64,000 nucleotides of DNA, from NCBI GenBank assembly GCA_002320815.1, contig DCLA01000128.1:110660-174659 (forward strand). The letters run 5' to 3'. Of this stretch, positions 56,596 to 64,000 are shown in pieces. Below the pieces are notes generated by a model. The model saw only the letters and a program-made list of their open reading frames with translations, was not told the origin of the DNA and ran no database searches. A program made the position numbers and the translations under genes. Each line of letters starts with the position of its first letter. Position 1 is the first letter of the stretch. The stretch is from Myxococcales bacterium UBA1660. GTDB lineage: Bacteria > Myxococcota_A > Polyangia > Polyangiales > Houyiibacteriaceae.

Positions 56596-58392
56596 TCAGC
56601 TCCCGGTCGCCAGCTTGATGAGGGTGAGTGAGAGACTCGTCAGTGCTTCGCCGACGATGAAGCCGGCGGCCACCGGCACGAGGACGTCCGCGTAGTAGCG
56701 GCGCCCCTTGACCTTCTCCAAGACCATCGAGGCCACGCAGCCGATGCCGTAGCCCAGGGTGATCTCGAAGGGCAGGTACATGGCCAGGCCGATGAGCACG
56801 CCGAGGCCGGCGATGGGGAAGAGCGCCAGGCCGATGCCGATGGCCGAGCCCGCGAGGTACTTGTCGAGGGGCGCCTCGCCGCTGACGACGCCCTGGACCA
56901 TGCCCTGGAGCGCGCCGGCCTGGGGCGCCGGGAGACAGTCGGCGGTCTCGTTGCGGCAGGCGAGCGACTCGGGCCCGAAGCCGTTGGCGCCGTCGGGACC
57001 GGCCTGCCAGAGGAGCCACACGGTGCCCACGGCGATGGCCGGGCCGACCCAGGCGACCATGAACTGCACCAGCTGCTGGCGCTTGGGCACCGAGCCCACC
57101 AGGTGGCCGGTCTTCAGGTCGCTCATCATGTCGGCGCACTGGTTGGTGGCCACGCAGACCGCCACGCCGATGGTCACCGCGAGCATGATGTTGTTGGCGG
57201 TGAGGGCCAGCATCAGCGTGACCGCGATGAGGGCCAGGCCGCTGAGCGGCGAGATGTCGGTGGCGCCGGTGGCCTGGGCCACGATGAGCCCGGCCAGGCC
57301 GAGCCACACGGTGCCGGCCACCGCCACGCTGACCGCCATGGCGATGGCGCCGTTGGAGCCGATGATGGCCACGGCGAAGAGCGCGACGAAGGCGCCCACC
57401 AGGCCGAAGCCGAGCACGCTCGGAGGGAGCTCGTCGTTGCTGGCGTCGCCGCTCTTGGCCAGCTTGGCCGCGGCGCGGAGCGAGCTGATGGCGCCCTTGA
57501 GCGCCGGGTAGCTCAGCACGACGCCCATGAGCGCGCCGCCGATGAGGACGCCGATGCCCACCGGGCGGAGGTTCGCGCCGTAGATGGCCCACTTGAGGTC
57601 CGCGCCGGCGGCGCCCTCGGGGACCCAGCCCTGCGCGGCGACGAAGGGCGCGATGACCCACCAGGCCAGGATGCCGCCGACGGCGAAGGCCAGGCCGCCC
57701 TTGCCGCTGAGGAGGCCGGCGCCGAAGTTCGCCATGGAGAGGGAGAGCGCGGTGCCCGCGAAGAGCACCCCGGCCGCGCCGGTGTCCGAGCCGCCGGTGA
57801 GCGAGCGGAGGCCCTCGCCGATCTCCAGAGTCTCGGGAACGATCTCGAACTTGGTGGCCAGCGTGATGGCCAACGAGACCGCGAAGCCGGCGGCCAGGAG
57901 CACCGACTTCTTCATGCCCGCGCCCGGCGACTTCAGGATCGTGGCCACGGCGATGCCCGAGGGGAACTTCAGCCGCTCGATCTCGATCATCTGCTTCCGC
58001 AGCGGGATGATCACCACGATGCCCATGAACGACCCGGCGACCGCCGAGAGGATCACGATGGGGAAGTTGATCTCGTCGCCGAGCCCCAGCAGGTAGAGCG
58101 CGGGGAAGGTGAACACCACGCCGGCCGAGGCGGTGTTGATGCCCGACGCGATCGTCTGGTTGATGTTGTTCTCGACGATCGAGCCGGCGCCCTCGATGCC
58201 GAAGGCCTTGCGGCCCACGCCGCGCAGGAGCGCGAAGCCCATGATCGCGGCGACCGTGGAGCCGGGCAGCCCGAAGCCGAGCTTGAGGCCGATGTAGACG
58301 AAGGCCGCCGTCATCACGGCGCCCTGGATGACTCCCAGGGCGACGGCTCCGAACGTGACCTCGCGGTAGCCCTTCGTGGAGGCAGCGGACAT
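56596..58392 (-). CDS. OPT-family oligopeptide transporter
   Basis: A 598-residue, roughly 14-16 helix transporter. Recognised features are GAVMTAAFVYIGLKLGFGLP, SIVENNINQTIASGINTASA, ERLKFPSGIAVATILKSPGA and VATNQCADMMSDLKTGHLVG, typical of bacterial OPT proteins (EspB/YgeX-type). OPT members import small peptides or metal chelates with protons. The substrate cannot be told from sequence. The start ATG 58392 lies 108 nt from the divergent sugar dehydrogenase gene. It is followed directly by the small membrane gene. Confidence 0.92.
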   Translation of the reverse strand: MSAASTKGYREVTFGAVALGVIQGAVMTAAFVYIGLKLGFGLPGSTVAAIMGFALLRGVGRKAFGIEGAGSIVENNINQTIASGINTASAGVVFTFPALYLLGLGDEINFPIVILSAVAGSFMGIVVIIPLRKQMIEIERLKFPSGIAVATILKSPGAGMKKSVLLAAGFAVSLAITLATKFEIVPETLEIGEGLRSLTGGSDTGAAGVLFAGTALSLSMANFGAGLLSGKGGLAFAVGGILAWWVIAPFVAAQGWVPEGAAGADLKWAIYGANLRPVGIGVLIGGALMGVVLSYPALKGAISSLRAAAKLAKSGDASNDELPPSVLGFGLVGAFVALFAVAIIGSNGAIAMAVSVAVAGTVWLGLAGLIVAQATGATDISPLSGLALIAVTLMLALTANNIMLAVTIGVAVCVATNQCADMMSDLKTGHLVGSVPKRQQLVQFMVAWVGPAIAVGTVWLLWQAGPDGANGFGPESLACRNETADCLPAPQAGALQGMVQGVVSGEAPLDKYLAGSAIGIGLALFPIAGLGVLIGLAMYLPFEITLGYGIGCVASMVLEKVKGRRYYADVLVPVAAGFIVGEALTSLSLTLIKLATGS

Positions 58393-58500
58393 GGGGCGGT
58401 CTGTTACCGCGCCGTCACGCGAGAATCAACGGGCGGGCCCCGGAAGTCGCCGGGACGGGCCGAATTGGCCGAGCGGACCCGGCCCGACTAAGAAGGGACC

Positions 58501-59838
58501 ATGCTTCGTGGATGGGTGCATGCTGGCCTGGTCCTCGCCCTCGTGGCGACGGGCTGCGGCGACGACGATGGTGACGGCGAGGACACGGTGGCGGGCGACG
58601 CCGGGCCGAGGTCCGACGGCGGACCGCCGGACGACCTCGGGCTCGACGCGGGGGACGCGGGCGAGGAGCCCGGCGAGTGCGGCCTGGCTGCCGCACCGGA
58701 CCTCGCGCTGGAGAACATCCTGGTCGACGGGGGGGCCTTCGAGCAGCCCCTCTTCGCCACCACGGCGCCCGGGGAGCCCGACGTGCTCTACGTGGTGGAG
58801 AAGCCCGGCCGAATCGTCCGGGTCGTCGACGGCCGCCGGGAGGGGACCTTCCTGGACTTCACCGGCCAGACCGGCGCCGGCGAGGACCTGGCGACCAGCG
58901 GCGAGCAGGGTCTGCTCGGGCTGGCCTTCCACCCCGACTACGCGACCAACGGCCGCTTCTTCGTCTTCTTCACCCCCAGCTCGCCGCGGCGGAACGTGGT
59001 CGCCGAGTACCGGCGCAGCGCCGACCCGACGCTGGCGGAGGAGACCGAGGTCGCCCGGCTGGTGTCGATCGAGGATCGCGAGTCCAACCACAACGGCGGC
59101 GTCCTCGCCTTTGGGCCCGACGGATATCTCTACGTCGGCACCGGTGACGAGGGCGGCGGCGGGGACGGCATCGGCGACGGGAGCCACGGCCCCATCGGCA
59201 ACGCCCAGAACGTGGAGAACCTCTTCGGGAGCATCCTGCGCCTCGACGTCGACGCGGCCGCCAACGCCTACGCCAGCCCCGGCGCGCCCTTCGTCGCGGG
59301 CGGCCTCCCGCAGATCTGGGCCTACGGGCTCCGGAACCCCTGGCGCATGTCCTTCGACGACGCGACCGGCGACCTCTGGATCGGCGACGTCGGCCAGAAC
59401 GAGGTCGAGGAGATCGACTTCCTCCCCGCCGGCCACCCCGGCGGCGCCAACTTCGGCTGGCGCGCCTACGAGGGCGACGCCGTCTTCGACGACGCGTTGA
59501 CCGCTCGGGTCGACGGTGCCGGCTACGTCCAGCCCATCCTCTCGGTGCCCCAGGGCGCCGAGGACCTGCCCATCCGCGGCGCGGGGTCGATCACCGGTGG
59601 CCGCGTCTACCGCGGCGACGCCATCCCCGGGCTCCAGGGCTTCTATGTCTACTCCGACTACGTCTCCAACGACGTCGCCGCGTTCCAGCGCTGCGACGGC
59701 GAGGTGCGCCAACACGCGCGCCTCCCCGGCCTGCGCATGGCCGGCGGCGGCGTGGTCTCCATCGACCAGGACGGGGCCGGCGAGCTCCTCCTGGTGAACC
59801 TCAACCAAGGCGCGATCTTCCGCGTGGTGACCCCGTGA
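58501..59838 (+). CDS. PQQ-dependent sugar dehydrogenase-family lipoprotein (GSDH/HHIP-like)
   Basis: A 445-residue lipoprotein (HAGLVLALVATGCGDDDGDG; lipobox VATGC), with an acidic linker and then a six-bladed propeller like soluble aldose dehydrogenases. Key stretches are QGLLGLAFHPDYATNGRFFV, SNHNGGVLAFGPDGYLYVGT (catalytic-type His in NHNGG), WAYGLRNPWRMSFD and NFGWRAYEG. Members oxidise sugars in the periplasm using PQQ and feed the respiratory chain, but many Hedgehog-interacting-protein-like homologues have no proven activity, so the reaction is inferred. The stop overlaps the next start by 4 nt (GTGA). Confidence 0.88.
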   Translation: MLRGWVHAGLVLALVATGCGDDDGDGEDTVAGDAGPRSDGGPPDDLGLDAGDAGEEPGECGLAAAPDLALENILVDGGAFEQPLFATTAPGEPDVLYVVEKPGRIVRVVDGRREGTFLDFTGQTGAGEDLATSGEQGLLGLAFHPDYATNGRFFVFFTPSSPRRNVVAEYRRSADPTLAEETEVARLVSIEDRESNHNGGVLAFGPDGYLYVGTGDEGGGGDGIGDGSHGPIGNAQNVENLFGSILRLDVDAAANAYASPGAPFVAGGLPQIWAYGLRNPWRMSFDDATGDLWIGDVGQNEVEEIDFLPAGHPGGANFGWRAYEGDAVFDDALTARVDGAGYVQPILSVPQGAEDLPIRGAGSITGGRVYRGDAIPGLQGFYVYSDYVSNDVAAFQRCDGEVRQHARLPGLRMAGGGVVSIDQDGAGELLLVNLNQGAIFRVVTP

Positions 59839-61190
59839 ACCTGCCCACCGACTCCTCTCCCTTCGCCGCCCGTCGCGCCCGGCTCGCCGCCGCCCTCGGG
59901 GGCCGCTCGGCCTGGATCCCCGCCGGGTCCCCCGTCAGCCGCAACTACCCGGCCGCCCTCTACCCCTATCGGGCCTCGAGCCACTTCCTCTACCTGGTGG
60001 GCGCGGCCCTCCCCGGCGCCCATCTGGTCTTCGACGAGCGCGGCAAGGCGGCCCTCTACCTGCCCACCCCCGCCGACGACGACGCCCTCTGGCACGGCGA
60101 GACCCCGGCGCCCGCGGCCATCGGCGAGGCGCTCGGTCTGCGGGTCCGCCCCACCAAGGAGCTCTCGGTCGACGGCATGCTCACCGTCGCCGCGCCGGAC
60201 CTGGCCACCCGCCAGAAGCAGCTCGCCCACCTGGGCCACGAGCCCGGGGGTGCCGAGGACGCGCCGCTGCTGGACGCGCTGGTCTCGCTCCGCGCGGTCC
60301 ACGACGAGCACGCGCTCGCCGGCCTCCGCCGCGCCGCCGAGGGCACCGTCGCCGCCCACCGGGCGGGCATGGCCGCGACTCGTCCGGGCGCGACCGAGCA
60401 CGAGGTCCGCACCGCGATGGTCGCGGCGATGAGCCAACGCGGGATGGGGACCGCCTACCGGCCCATCGTGTCCGTGCACGGCGAGGTCCTCCACAACGAG
60501 ACCTACCCGAACACCTGCCGCGCCGGGGACCTCCTCCTCGCCGACGTGGGCGCCGAGACCCACGACGGCTGGGCCGGCGACGTGACCCGCACCTGGCCGG
60601 TGAGCGGCTCTTTCACCGACGCCCAGCGCGCGGTCTACGACGTGGTGCTCGCCAGCCAACACCGAGCCATCGCCAAGTGCACCGCGGGGACTCGGTACCG
60701 GGACGTGCACCTCGAGGCCTCGTTGGCCCTCGCGGAGGGCCTGGTCGAGCTCGGCCTCCTGCGCGGTGAGCCCCAGGCCATCGTGGACGCCGACGCCCAC
60801 GCGCTCTTCTTCCCGCATGGGGTGGGACACCTGATCGGCCTCGACGTCCACGACATGGAGGACCTCGGCGACCGCGCCGGCTACGCGCCGGGGCGGGCCC
60901 GGAGCGAGCGCTTCGGCCTCGGCTACCTACGCCTCGATCGCGACCTGGAGCCGGGGATGGCGGTCACCATCGAGCCCGGCTTCTACATGGTCCCGGCGAT
61001 CCTCGACCACGAGCGCTTCCGTTCCCTCCGCGAGGAGTACGTCGACGAGAAGAAGCTCGCCGAGCTCCGGGGCGAGGTCCGCGGCATCCGCATCGAGGAC
61101 GACGTGGTGATCACCGACGGCGCCCCGGAGGTGCTCACCGCCGCCGCACCCAAGACCGCCGACGCGGTCGAAGCCGCGGTCGGGGCCTGA
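59835..61190 (+). CDS. Xaa-Pro aminopeptidase (M24B metallopeptidase)
   Basis: A 451-residue enzyme removing the residue before proline from peptide N-termini. The AMP N-domain lies at about 8-140. The pita-bread domain carries all five metal ligands: two Asp in LLADVGAETHDGWAGDVT, His in FFPHGVGHLIGLDVHD, Glu in TIEPGFYM and Glu in GIRIEDDVVIT. GTG 59835 overlaps the dehydrogenase stop, a coupling that is unusual for these two functions. A terminator-like hairpin follows in the 3' region. Confidence 0.93.
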   Translation: MNLPTDSSPFAARRARLAAALGGRSAWIPAGSPVSRNYPAALYPYRASSHFLYLVGAALPGAHLVFDERGKAALYLPTPADDDALWHGETPAPAAIGEALGLRVRPTKELSVDGMLTVAAPDLATRQKQLAHLGHEPGGAEDAPLLDALVSLRAVHDEHALAGLRRAAEGTVAAHRAGMAATRPGATEHEVRTAMVAAMSQRGMGTAYRPIVSVHGEVLHNETYPNTCRAGDLLLADVGAETHDGWAGDVTRTWPVSGSFTDAQRAVYDVVLASQHRAIAKCTAGTRYRDVHLEASLALAEGLVELGLLRGEPQAIVDADAHALFFPHGVGHLIGLDVHDMEDLGDRAGYAPGRARSERFGLGYLRLDRDLEPGMAVTIEPGFYMVPAILDHERFRSLREEYVDEKKLAELRGEVRGIRIEDDVVITDGAPEVLTAAAPKTADAVEAAVGA

Positions 61191-61242
61191 CGCGTCCGCT
61201 GGCCGGGGTGTGGTCCACGACTCACGCCCCGGCGCGGCTGTC

Positions 61243-61281
61243 GCGCGAAGCCCGCTGCGCGCCGCGGCCCGGGCTTCGCGC
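61243..61281 (+). terminator. terminator-like hairpin after the M24 gene
   Basis: GCGCGAAGCCCG (61243-61254) pairs with CGGGCTTCGCGC (61270-61281) as a perfect 12-bp stem with a 15-nt loop. A shorter inverted repeat (GCCGGGG/CCCCGGC) lies just upstream at 61202-61233. The remaining 61191-61393 shows no gene. Confidence 0.5.
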
Positions 61282-61393
61282 CTCGGCGCCGCTCACCGGA
61301 TCCCCCGGCGACATCGGGTGATCCGCCCGTGTAGCGCGCTTCGCGGCCCGGGCCGGCGCCGCGCTGGCGCGGGTCCTGCTCAGGGAGAGGGCC

Positions 61394-61880
61394 ATGGACG
61401 ACACCCCGACTTCCTCGACCCCTCGCCCCGTGCTCTCCGCCTTGGTGCTCCTGGCGAGCCCCGCGTTCCTCGCCTCGTTGGTCGCCTGCCCCGGCGCCGC
61501 TCGGGCCGACGCACCGCCCGACTCCTGGACCCGCGAAGCCCCCGCACCGGACGCGCCGGAGGCGCCCGACGACCCGGATCCCCACGCCCCCCTGGACGAC
61601 CGGGCCCTGGCCGCCTGGGACCACTTCGGGTTCTCCATGGGCTTCATGGGCGGGCTCCGGCGCTTCGACCGGATGGCCTTCCGGGGCGACGCCGGGGTCG
61701 ACCCGAGCCTCTGGCGCCAGGCCCCCTTCGATGGCGTCCAGGCCTACGGTCTGCGCTATGCGCGCGGGCGTCCGGCTCCACGTGCGCAAGTGGTTCTTCG
61801 CGGCCATCGCCGGCGAGATCGGCGTCGTCGGTCCGATGGTCTGGGCCGCGGACCTCAGCGTCGGCTTCGCCGTCATGTGA
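61394..61880 (+). pseudogene. small outer-membrane/secreted protein gene with apparent frameshift
   Basis: From ATG 61394 the frame gives a signal-like segment (SALVLLASPAFLASLVACPG), a Pro/Asp linker, and then a barrel-like FGFSMGFMGGLRRFDRMAF up to QAYGLRY near 61757. After that the same frame turns into Arg-rich nonsense. The +1 frame instead continues with RAGVRLHVRKWFFAAIAGEI and PMVWAADLSVGFAVM before a TGA at 61880, which looks like the real C-terminus. Skipping one base near 61760 in GCGCGCGGGCG joins both parts. It may be a sequencing error, a true disabled gene, or a recoding site. The combined product would be only about 161 residues, short for a barrel, so an internal loss is also possible. 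Without a shift the frame runs to 61957. Confidence 0.6.
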
Positions 61881-61925
61881 GCCCGCCCCTCGCGGACGTC
61901 ACGGGCGCGAGCTACACCGGAGCCC

Positions 61926-64000
61926 GTGCTCGAAGGACTGAACGCGCCCCAACGTGAAGCGGTGCTCCACGGCGACGGCCCCTTGGTGGTCTTCGCCGGC
62001 GCGGGCAGCGGCAAGACGCGGGTGATCACCCGGCGCGTCGCCCACCTGATCGGCGAGCGTGGGGTGGCCCCCTGGAAGATCCTCGCCGTGACCTTCACCA
62101 ACAAGGCCGCGGGCGAGATGCGCCAGCGCCTCCAGGCGCTGGTCCCCGGGGACGCGCGCGGGCTGGTGGTAGGCACCTTCCACTCCACCTGCGCGCGCTT
62201 CCTGCGGCACTACGCCCACCGCATCGACCTGAAGCGCGACTTCACCATCTACGACGATTCGGACCAGAAGGCGCTCCTGAAGCGTGTGATGGGCGACCTG
62301 GACGTGGACCCCAAGCGCTTCCCGCCCCGGCAGCTCTCGGCGAGCATCCAGCGCGCCAAGCAGGAGATGGTCGAAGTCGGCGAGCGCGACGATCTCAGCG
62401 GCTACTACCGCGACGTGGTGGTGAAGGTCGCCGAGACCTACGAGGCTCGGAAGAGCCAAGCGGGCGCCCTGGACTTCGGCGACCTGATCTACCGGCTCAC
62501 CCTCGAGCTCGAGAAGGACGACGAGCTCCGCCGGGACGTCAGCGGGCGCTTCGAGCACCTCCTGGTCGACGAGTTCCAGGACACGAACCACGCCCAGCTC
62601 CGGCTGGTGCGTGCCCTGGCCAGCGTCCACGGCAACCTGACCGTGGTCGGCGACGACGACCAGAGCATCTACCGATGGCGCGGCGCCGACCGGCGCAACA
62701 TCCTCGACTTCCGCCGGCACTACCCCGCTGCGCACATCGTGAAGCTGGAGCAGAACTACCGCTCCAGCGCGCGGATCCTCCGAGCGGCGCACGCGGTCAT
62801 CTCCCGCAACGACGACCGGGAGCCCAAGGAGCTCTGGACCGAGAAGGACGAGGGCGAGCGCGTCTTCGTCCTCGGCGCCGACGACGAGCGGCAGGAGGCC
62901 CAGTTCGTGGTCCGCGGCTGCGAAGAGCTCCGCTCGAAGGGCGAGAGCCTGGACTCCATCGCCGTCCTCTACCGAACGAACGCCCAGTCGCGCGTGATCG
63001 AAGAGCGACTCCTCGCGGAGGACATCCCCTACCGCGTCGTGGGCGGCGTGCGCTTCTACGACCGCGCCGAGGTCAAGGACCTGCTGGCCTACCTGCGCAT
63101 CCTGACCAACCCCGCCGACGACGTCAGCCTCCTGCGCATCGTGAACACGCCGACCCGGGGCATCGGCAAGACCACCCTGAGCCGGCTCCTCGACCTCGCC
63201 GCCGAGACCGGCGTGGGCGTCTGGGACGCGATGGCCCACGCTCCCAAGGACGGGCGCTTCTCCAAGGGCGTGCTGCGCAAGCTCGACGCCTTCCGCAAGC
63301 TCGTCGAGAAGCTCCAGGAGCGCGCGTCGCTGCCGCTGCCCGACCTGGGCGGCCTGGTCCTCGAGGAGAGCGGGTACCTCGCGATGCTCCAGGCGGAGAA
63401 CACCCCCGAGGCCGACGCGCGGATGCAGAACCTCGCCGAGCTCGTGGGCTCGATGAACGACTTCACCGAGCGCAACGAGAACGCCACCCTCACCGCCTTC
63501 CTGGAAGACGTGACGCTCCAGAGCGCCATCGACGCGGCCGACCTCGAGGAGCCCCGGGTCACCCTGATGACGGTCCACTCCGCCAAGGGCCTCGAGTACC
63601 CCACCGTCATGGTGACCGGCCTGGAAGAGGGGATGTTCCCCTTCGTGCGCCCGGGCGCCGCCGGCGGCGAAGACCCCGAGGAGATGGCCGAGGAGCGCCG
63701 GCTCGCCTACGTGGCCTTCACCCGCGCCGAAGACCGGCTGATCCTCAGTTACGCGCGGGCTCGGCGCATCTTCAACAACACCCAGGTCGGTACTCCCTCG
63801 CGCTTCCTCCTCGACCTCCCCCGCGAGGACCTCACCTGGATCGGCGACCAGCCCACCCGCGCCCGGACCCGGAGCGCCGCCCCCGCCTATCGACCGGATC
63901 CCTGGGACGCGCCGCCGGCCCCGCGCCGCTCGCCGCCTCGGGGGCACGACAGCTACATCGACTACTCCGAAGGTTCGGACATCGGGCTCGGCGAGGGCAG
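61926..64000 (+). CDS. UvrD/PcrA-family ATP-dependent DNA helicase (3' partial)
   Basis: A superfamily 1 3'-5' helicase acting in excision repair and fork maintenance. It is open from the GTG at 61926 to the window end (about 691 residues). All motifs are present: Q-motif LNAPQREAVLHG, Walker A FAGAGSGKTRVI, AVTFTNKAAGEM, GTFHSTCARFLR, Walker B LLVDEFQDTN, DDDQSIYRWRGA, NYRSSARIL, motif V TLMTVHSAKGLEYPTV and motif VI VAFTRAEDRLILSYA. GGAG lies shortly before the GTG. It starts 45 nt past the frameshifted gene. The C-terminal tail is Pro/Arg-rich. PcrA and UvrD cannot be distinguished here. Confidence 0.95.
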   Translation, partial: MLEGLNAPQREAVLHGDGPLVVFAGAGSGKTRVITRRVAHLIGERGVAPWKILAVTFTNKAAGEMRQRLQALVPGDARGLVVGTFHSTCARFLRHYAHRIDLKRDFTIYDDSDQKALLKRVMGDLDVDPKRFPPRQLSASIQRAKQEMVEVGERDDLSGYYRDVVVKVAETYEARKSQAGALDFGDLIYRLTLELEKDDELRRDVSGRFEHLLVDEFQDTNHAQLRLVRALASVHGNLTVVGDDDQSIYRWRGADRRNILDFRRHYPAAHIVKLEQNYRSSARILRAAHAVISRNDDREPKELWTEKDEGERVFVLGADDERQEAQFVVRGCEELRSKGESLDSIAVLYRTNAQSRVIEERLLAEDIPYRVVGGVRFYDRAEVKDLLAYLRILTNPADDVSLLRIVNTPTRGIGKTTLSRLLDLAAETGVGVWDAMAHAPKDGRFSKGVLRKLDAFRKLVEKLQERASLPLPDLGGLVLEESGYLAMLQAENTPEADARMQNLAELVGSMNDFTERNENATLTAFLEDVTLQSAIDAADLEEPRVTLMTVHSAKGLEYPTVMVTGLEEGMFPFVRPGAAGGEDPEEMAEERRLAYVAFTRAEDRLILSYARARRIFNNTQVGTPSRFLLDLPREDLTWIGDQPTRARTRSAAPAYRPDPWDAPPAPRRSPPRGHDSYIDYSEGSDIGLGEG

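Overview
This is a very GC-rich bacterial chromosome segment that looks like a myxobacterium (Myxococcota, probably Polyangia/Sandaracinaceae-like). The evidence is a MYXO-CTERM sorting tail on a nidogen-domain protein, MopE-type and other Cys-rich surface repeats, a DUF1552/DUF1592 protein pair, many lipoproteins, PEGA and TPR proteins, a large sigma-54 activator, and dense gene packing with 4-nt ATGA/GTGA start-stop overlaps. The assignment is inference from gene content; no rRNA is present.

Layout. 1-7.0 kb: a sigma-54 activator (5'-truncated by the window), a FliO-like protein, a large membrane Fe-S/CCG oxidoreductase resembling ETF:menaquinone oxidoreductase, a DUF1232 protein and a PAS histidine kinase. 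7.0-9.8 kb: a leftward overlapping operon of a receiver-XRE regulator, a PEGA protein and two lipoproteins. 9.9 kb: tRNA-Pro(CGG) with its own promoter. 10.3-22.4 kb: the branched-chain amino acid operon ilvB-ilvN-ilvC-leuA-leuC-leuD-cimA-leuB, followed by NAD-malic enzyme. It is preceded by a leader peptide rich in Ile/Leu/Val and mutually exclusive hairpins, i.e. a readable transcription attenuator. cimA implies a pyruvate/citramalate route to isoleucine.

22.4-27.5 kb: a DEDDh exonuclease, a small membrane protein, a Rieske oxygenase next to a FadL-like porin with a divergent KstR-like TetR regulator (a lipid or steroid uptake/oxidation locus by inference), and a small secreted protein. 27.5-37.8 kb: a long leftward block of sctU/flhB-type export switch protein, two small proteins, priA, a receiver-like/J-like mosaic protein, and a three-gene O-acylation module (MBOAT, SGNH, membrane protein). 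37.9-46.5 kb: a trypsin-like protease fused to a barrel-like tail, then two large Cys-rich surface proteins separated by strong hairpins, an aminotransferase and a DUF2845 protein. 46.5-52.2 kb: a 2TM protein, an aldehyde dehydrogenase and the DUF1592/DUF1552 pair. 52.3-56.0 kb: a translationally coupled ECF sigma operon. 56.0-61.2 kb: an OPT transporter with a small membrane partner, a PQQ-type sugar dehydrogenase and a M24 aminopeptidase. 61.4-61.9 kb: a small outer-membrane protein gene that appears frameshifted. 61.9 kb to the end: a UvrD/PcrA helicase cut off by the window.

No phage, insertion sequence, CRISPR array or classical defence island was seen. The strongest unusual signals are the ilv attenuator, the split type III-type export genes (one co-operonic with priA), the receiver-XRE/PEGA operon, the mosaic 805-residue protein and the protease-barrel fusion.
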